Origin: Archangium gephyra
Lineage (GTDB): Bacteria > Myxococcota > Myxococcia > Myxococcales > Myxococcaceae
Length of the DNA: 64,000 nt
Assembly: GCA_003243425.1 (NCBI GenBank)
Contig: QFQP01000004.1
Location: forward strand, 62,001 to 126,000
Direction of reading: 5' to 3'
In this document: positions 61,802-64,000 of the stretch, one piece after another
How the letters are laid out: each line of letters opens with the position of its first letter
Position numbering within the stretch: position 1 is the stretch's first letter
Made by a program: the position numbers and the translations under genes
Notes under the pieces: model-generated
Told to the model about the DNA's origin: nothing
Databases searched by the model: none
Seen by the model: the letters and a program-made list of their open reading frames with translations, nothing else

Positions 61802-62347
61802 ATGGAGACGCTCGTTCTCAACGCTTCATGGCAGCCCGTCGCGCGCATCACCTGGCAGCGCGCCATCACCCTCCTGTTCCTCGGGAAGGTGGAGATCGTC
61901 GAGGAGTACGAAGACAAGACGATCCGCAGCGTGACCTTCGAAGTGAAGATGCCGTCGGTGGTGCGCTTCTTGAGAATGCTCAAGCGCCGCAAGCCGGTCG
62001 TCCGCTTCAGCCGCGAAAACGTGTTCGCGCGCGATCACGGCTCCTGTCAGTACTGCGGCAAGAAGCTCACCCGCCCCGAAGCCACGTACGATCACGTGTT
62101 GCCGCGCGCTCAGGGCGGCGGAACGCACTGGGAGAACATCGTGATCGCCTGCGTGCCCTGCAACCAGAAGAAGGGTGGCCGCACGCCCGACCAGGCCAGG
62201 ATGAAGCTCAAGACCGTTCCGGTGAAGCCGACGAAGTTGCCGGAAGGTGTGCGCCTCACCTTCGCCTTCCAGAAGGGGATGCCTGTCAGCTGGCAGAACT
62301 GGCTGAGAGACCTCACCTACTGGCACGGCAGCCTCGAGGAAGATTGA
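61802..62347 (+). CDS. HNH endonuclease
   Basis: A 181-residue protein with a GGAGG ribosome site before the ATG. The N-terminal METLVLNASWQPVARITWQRA precedes a basic linker. The HNH fold has zinc-knuckle cysteines in CQYCGKK and CVPCNQKKG, with the catalytic HH/N region in ATYDHVLPRAQGG and HWENIVIAC. It probably cuts DNA, though the target is unknown. The same N-terminal pattern (LVLN...QPV) opens the gene at 63940, on the other side of selA. Confidence 0.88.
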   Translation: METLVLNASWQPVARITWQRAITLLFLGKVEIVEEYEDKTIRSVTFEVKMPSVVRFLRMLKRRKPVVRFSRENVFARDHGSCQYCGKKLTRPEATYDHVLPRAQGGGTHWENIVIACVPCNQKKGGRTPDQARMKLKTVPVKPTKLPEGVRLTFAFQKGMPVSWQNWLRDLTYWHGSLEED

Positions 62348-62487
62348 TCGGTTTGGGGTTGTTCAGGCCACAAAGGGAATCGAGACGGAAAGAGCGGCGC
62401 CCTGGTGGTGCGCTCGACGCTGGTCCACGCAACACAGGACCCTGGCGTCCCTGATCGCCCGAGAGGCCGGGACACTTCGAACCACAT

Positions 62488-62522
62488 GCCCCTCCTCGCC
62501 CTTGCGGCGGGGAGGGCTTTTT
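62488..62522 (+). terminator. Rho-independent terminator upstream of selA
   Basis: GCCCCTCCTCGCC (62488-62500) pairs, with two bulges, to GGCGGGGAGGGC (62506-62517). TTTTT follows at 62518-62522. It separates the HNH gene from selA. Confidence 0.75.
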
Positions 62523-62543
62523 CGTTTCCACGTCTTCCGGGGC

Positions 62544-62549
62544 TACAAT
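62544..62549 (+). promoter_or_regulatory. -10 box of selA
   Basis: TACAAT at 62544-62549 matches five of six consensus bases and places the transcription start near 62556, about 5 nt before ATG 62561. No -35 consensus and no Shine-Dalgarno are evident. Confidence 0.45.
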
Positions 62550-62560
62550 TGTTCAGTCCC

Positions 62561-63925
62561 ATGGATGACGCGACACGCATGGAGCGGCTCCGCTCCCTCC
62601 CGTCGATCGATGAGCTTCTGAGCCGTTCTTCTCTCGCGCCGATGCTCGCCGCGCATTCACGCCCGCTCGTGGTCGCAGCGCTGCGAGAGGCCGTCGCTGC
62701 GGTTCGTGCGCGGGTGCTGGCCGGAGAAGACGTGCGCTTCGCCGACGCGTACGTTCACGAAGCGCTGAAGGTGCGTGCTGCGCCGAAGCTGCGGCCGGTG
62801 ATCAACGCGACGGGCGTGGTGCTGCACACCAATCTTGGTCGCGCGCCGTTGGCCCGCGCGGCGGTCGAGCGCATCACGCAGCTCGCGCCGGGGTACTGCA
62901 ACCTCGAGCTCGATCTCGAAGAGGGTGAACGCGGGAGTCGCTACGCCCCGGTGGTCGACCTGCTGTGTTCGTTGACCGGCGCCGAAGACGCCATGGTCGT
63001 GAACAACTGCGCAGCCGCGGTGCTGCTGACCTTCAGCGCCTTCGCCCAGGGTCGCGAGGCGATCGTCTCGCGTGGTGAGCAGGTGGAGATCGGTGGCGGC
63101 TTCCGCATGCCCGATGTGATGCGTCAGTCGGGTGCGACGATGATCGAGGTCGGAACCACCAATCGCACGCGCCTCGACGACTACGCGCGTGAGCTCAACG
63201 AGCGCACCGGCTTGCTGGTGAAGGTGCACCGCTCGAACTTCGCGGTCGTTGGTTTCACCGAAGAGGTGACGACGAAGGAACTGGCGATGCTCGCCCGTGA
63301 ACGTGGTGTGCCGCTCTTCGAAGATCTCGGCAGCGGCTCGTTGAGGTCGCTCCATGCCGAAGGTCTGTCGAGCGAGCCCACTGTGGCGTCGGTGGTCGCA
63401 GCCGGCGCCGACGTGGTGGCTTTCAGCGGTGACAAGCTGCTCGGTGGTCCGCAGGCGGGCATCCTCGTTGGCCGTCGCGACGCGCTGGCGAAGTTGAAGA
63501 AGCACCCGCTCAATCGCGCGCTGCGGATCGACAAACTCACCATCGCCGCGTTGGAGGCGACCCTCGAGTTGTATCGCGATGGGCGCGAAGACCAGGACGT
63601 GCCCGCGCGCGCGATGTTGTCGGTGCCGCTGGAGGTCTTGAAGACTCGCGCCGAGAAATTGTCTTCGTTGCTCGGCGCGATTCCCCACCGCGTGGTCGAA
63701 ACCGAAGGCCGCGTGGGCGGCGGTTCAATGCCGCTGGCCAACCTCCGTTCGTTTGCCGTGGCGGTGATGAATCTCCCCGCGGTGCAGTTGCAGGAGCAGC
63801 TCCGGGCCGGAGCTCCACCGATCGTCGCGCGCATCGTCGACGACGAGGTGTGGCTCGACGTGCGGTGTCTGTCCGACACCGAGGTGGAGGGCGTCGCCAG
63901 GGCCGTCGCGAACTTGAACCGCTGA
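62561..63925 (+). CDS. selA: L-seryl-tRNA(Sec) selenium transferase
   Basis: A 454-residue pyridoxal-phosphate enzyme that converts seryl-tRNA(Sec) to selenocysteyl-tRNA(Sec) using selenophosphate. SelA signatures are clear: INATGVVLHTNLGRAPL, GSRYAPVVDLLCSLTGAEDAMVVNN, VEIGGGFRMPDVM, FEDLGSGSL and the cofactor lysine in FSGDKLLGGPQAG (Lys292). The ATG has no ribosome site but a TACAAT box 11 nt upstream. selB, selD and the tRNA-Sec gene are not in this window. Its presence predicts that the organism makes selenoproteins, with TGA codons inside some genes. Confidence 0.95.
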   Translation: MDDATRMERLRSLPSIDELLSRSSLAPMLAAHSRPLVVAALREAVAAVRARVLAGEDVRFADAYVHEALKVRAAPKLRPVINATGVVLHTNLGRAPLARAAVERITQLAPGYCNLELDLEEGERGSRYAPVVDLLCSLTGAEDAMVVNNCAAAVLLTFSAFAQGREAIVSRGEQVEIGGGFRMPDVMRQSGATMIEVGTTNRTRLDDYARELNERTGLLVKVHRSNFAVVGFTEEVTTKELAMLARERGVPLFEDLGSGSLRSLHAEGLSSEPTVASVVAAGADVVAFSGDKLLGGPQAGILVGRRDALAKLKKHPLNRALRIDKLTIAALEATLELYRDGREDQDVPARAMLSVPLEVLKTRAEKLSSLLGAIPHRVVETEGRVGGGSMPLANLRSFAVAVMNLPAVQLQEQLRAGAPPIVARIVDDEVWLDVRCLSDTEVEGVARAVANLNR

Positions 63926-63939
63926 AGGAGGCTTCGTCG

Positions 63940-64000
63940 ATGTTGAACAGCGCCGTGCTCGTACTGAACCGGAACTACCAGCCGGTTCACGTCACCAACG
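63940..64000 (+). CDS. N-terminus of a second HNH endonuclease (runs off window)
   Basis: Only the first 20 residues are present (MLNSAVLVLNRNYQPVHVTN). AAGGAGG lies before the ATG, 14 nt after selA. The VLVLNRNYQPV segment matches the start of the HNH protein at 61802 (TLVLNASWQPV), so I infer a paralogue; the catalytic part lies outside the window. Confidence 0.6.
   Translation, partial: MLNSAVLVLNRNYQPVHVTN

Larger units (their letters stand above)
62348..62560 (+). other. 213-nt intergenic region with RNA structure, a terminator and a -10 box
   Basis: GACGCTGGTCC (62416-62426) pairs imperfectly with GGACCCTGGCGTC (62437-62449). A terminator hairpin follows at 62488-62522 and TACAAT at 62544-62549. 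I tested it for tRNA-Sec and SRP RNA and found no match. It is either a long 3' untranslated region or an unannotated RNA. Confidence 0.35.

Noticed and set aside
61802..62347. HNH protein as part of a group I or II intron or homing element.
   Set aside because: It has its own GGAGG site, does not interrupt another gene and has no intron structure around it.
62348..62560. A tRNA-Sec gene near selA, suggested by a TTCGAAC segment.
   Set aside because: No acceptor stem or TCA anticodon arm can be drawn, and the expected long variable arm is missing.

Overview
The window is a dense, uniformly GC-rich stretch of bacterial chromosome carrying about 54 protein genes and one tRNA. The content fits a Gram-negative bacterium of the Myxococcota (myxobacterial) type. 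It has an LptD outer-membrane lipopolysaccharide assembly protein, a TonB-dependent receptor, many lipoproteins with Pro-Asp-Ala-Gly or Ig-like repeats, an FHA-domain sigma-54 activator, a TIGR02996 domain protein, a menaquinone operon and a selenocysteine gene. That assignment is inferred from gene content and codon bias. I see no insertion sequence, phage gene, CRISPR array or plasmid function, so this looks like core chromosome.

Layout. 1-435: end of an unknown gene, tRNA-Gln(CUG) and a terminator. 435-2968: TonB receptor plus HmuY-like lipoprotein, probably haem uptake. 2993-8400: alpha/beta hydrolase, AMIN/coiled-coil protein and LptD. 8479-16406: an Ig-like lipoprotein, a TetR regulator with its operator and an enoyl-CoA hydratase, a lipoprotein/M23 peptidase pair, a Pro-Asp-Ala-Gly repeat lipoprotein and an FHA sigma-54 activator. 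16518-24844: TCA enzymes (isocitrate dehydrogenase, malate dehydrogenase, citrate synthase) interspersed with rhomboid protease, TIGR02996, DUF4870, zinc-ribbon and acyl-CoA synthetase genes. 24905-27645: VTT membrane protein, RecX and an unknown exported protein.

27646-36188 is the metabolic centrepiece. A six-gene menaquinone operon (menF-D-H-A-C-E), in which every junction overlaps by 4 nt, is transcribed divergently from DAHP synthase plus ubiE/menG. This groups chorismate supply, head-group synthesis, prenylation and final methylation; only menB and the DHNA-CoA thioesterase are missing. 36313-43621: tRNA-dihydrouridine synthase, a small lipoprotein, an Ada-like repair protein, MutS2 and two TPR proteins. 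43621-48881: a collinear run of a NamZ-like muramidase, a phosphoesterase-like protein without metal ligands, a NadD with an extra C-terminal domain, a Nudix hydrolase, thymidine kinase, a variant uracil phosphoribosyltransferase and a hypoxanthine phosphoribosyltransferase. I read this as a salvage or recycling cluster.

48882-64000: a one-helix membrane protein, a 1,697-residue methyltransferase-like/coiled-coil protein, a membrane-anchored repeat protein ending in a PDZ domain, a GAF sensor histidine kinase, a TPR lytic transglycosylase, and selA flanked by two related HNH endonuclease genes, the second cut by the window end.

At the scale of signals, many genes that begin transcription units have no Shine-Dalgarno sequence. 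Instead a TANNNT or TANNNC hexamer lies 5-11 nt before the start codon, which suggests leaderless or near-leaderless mRNAs. Two strong dyads look like operators: one before the tetR-like gene and one between the zinc-ribbon and acyl-CoA synthetase genes. No intergenic stretch exceeds 300 nt; the longest is the 213 nt before selA.
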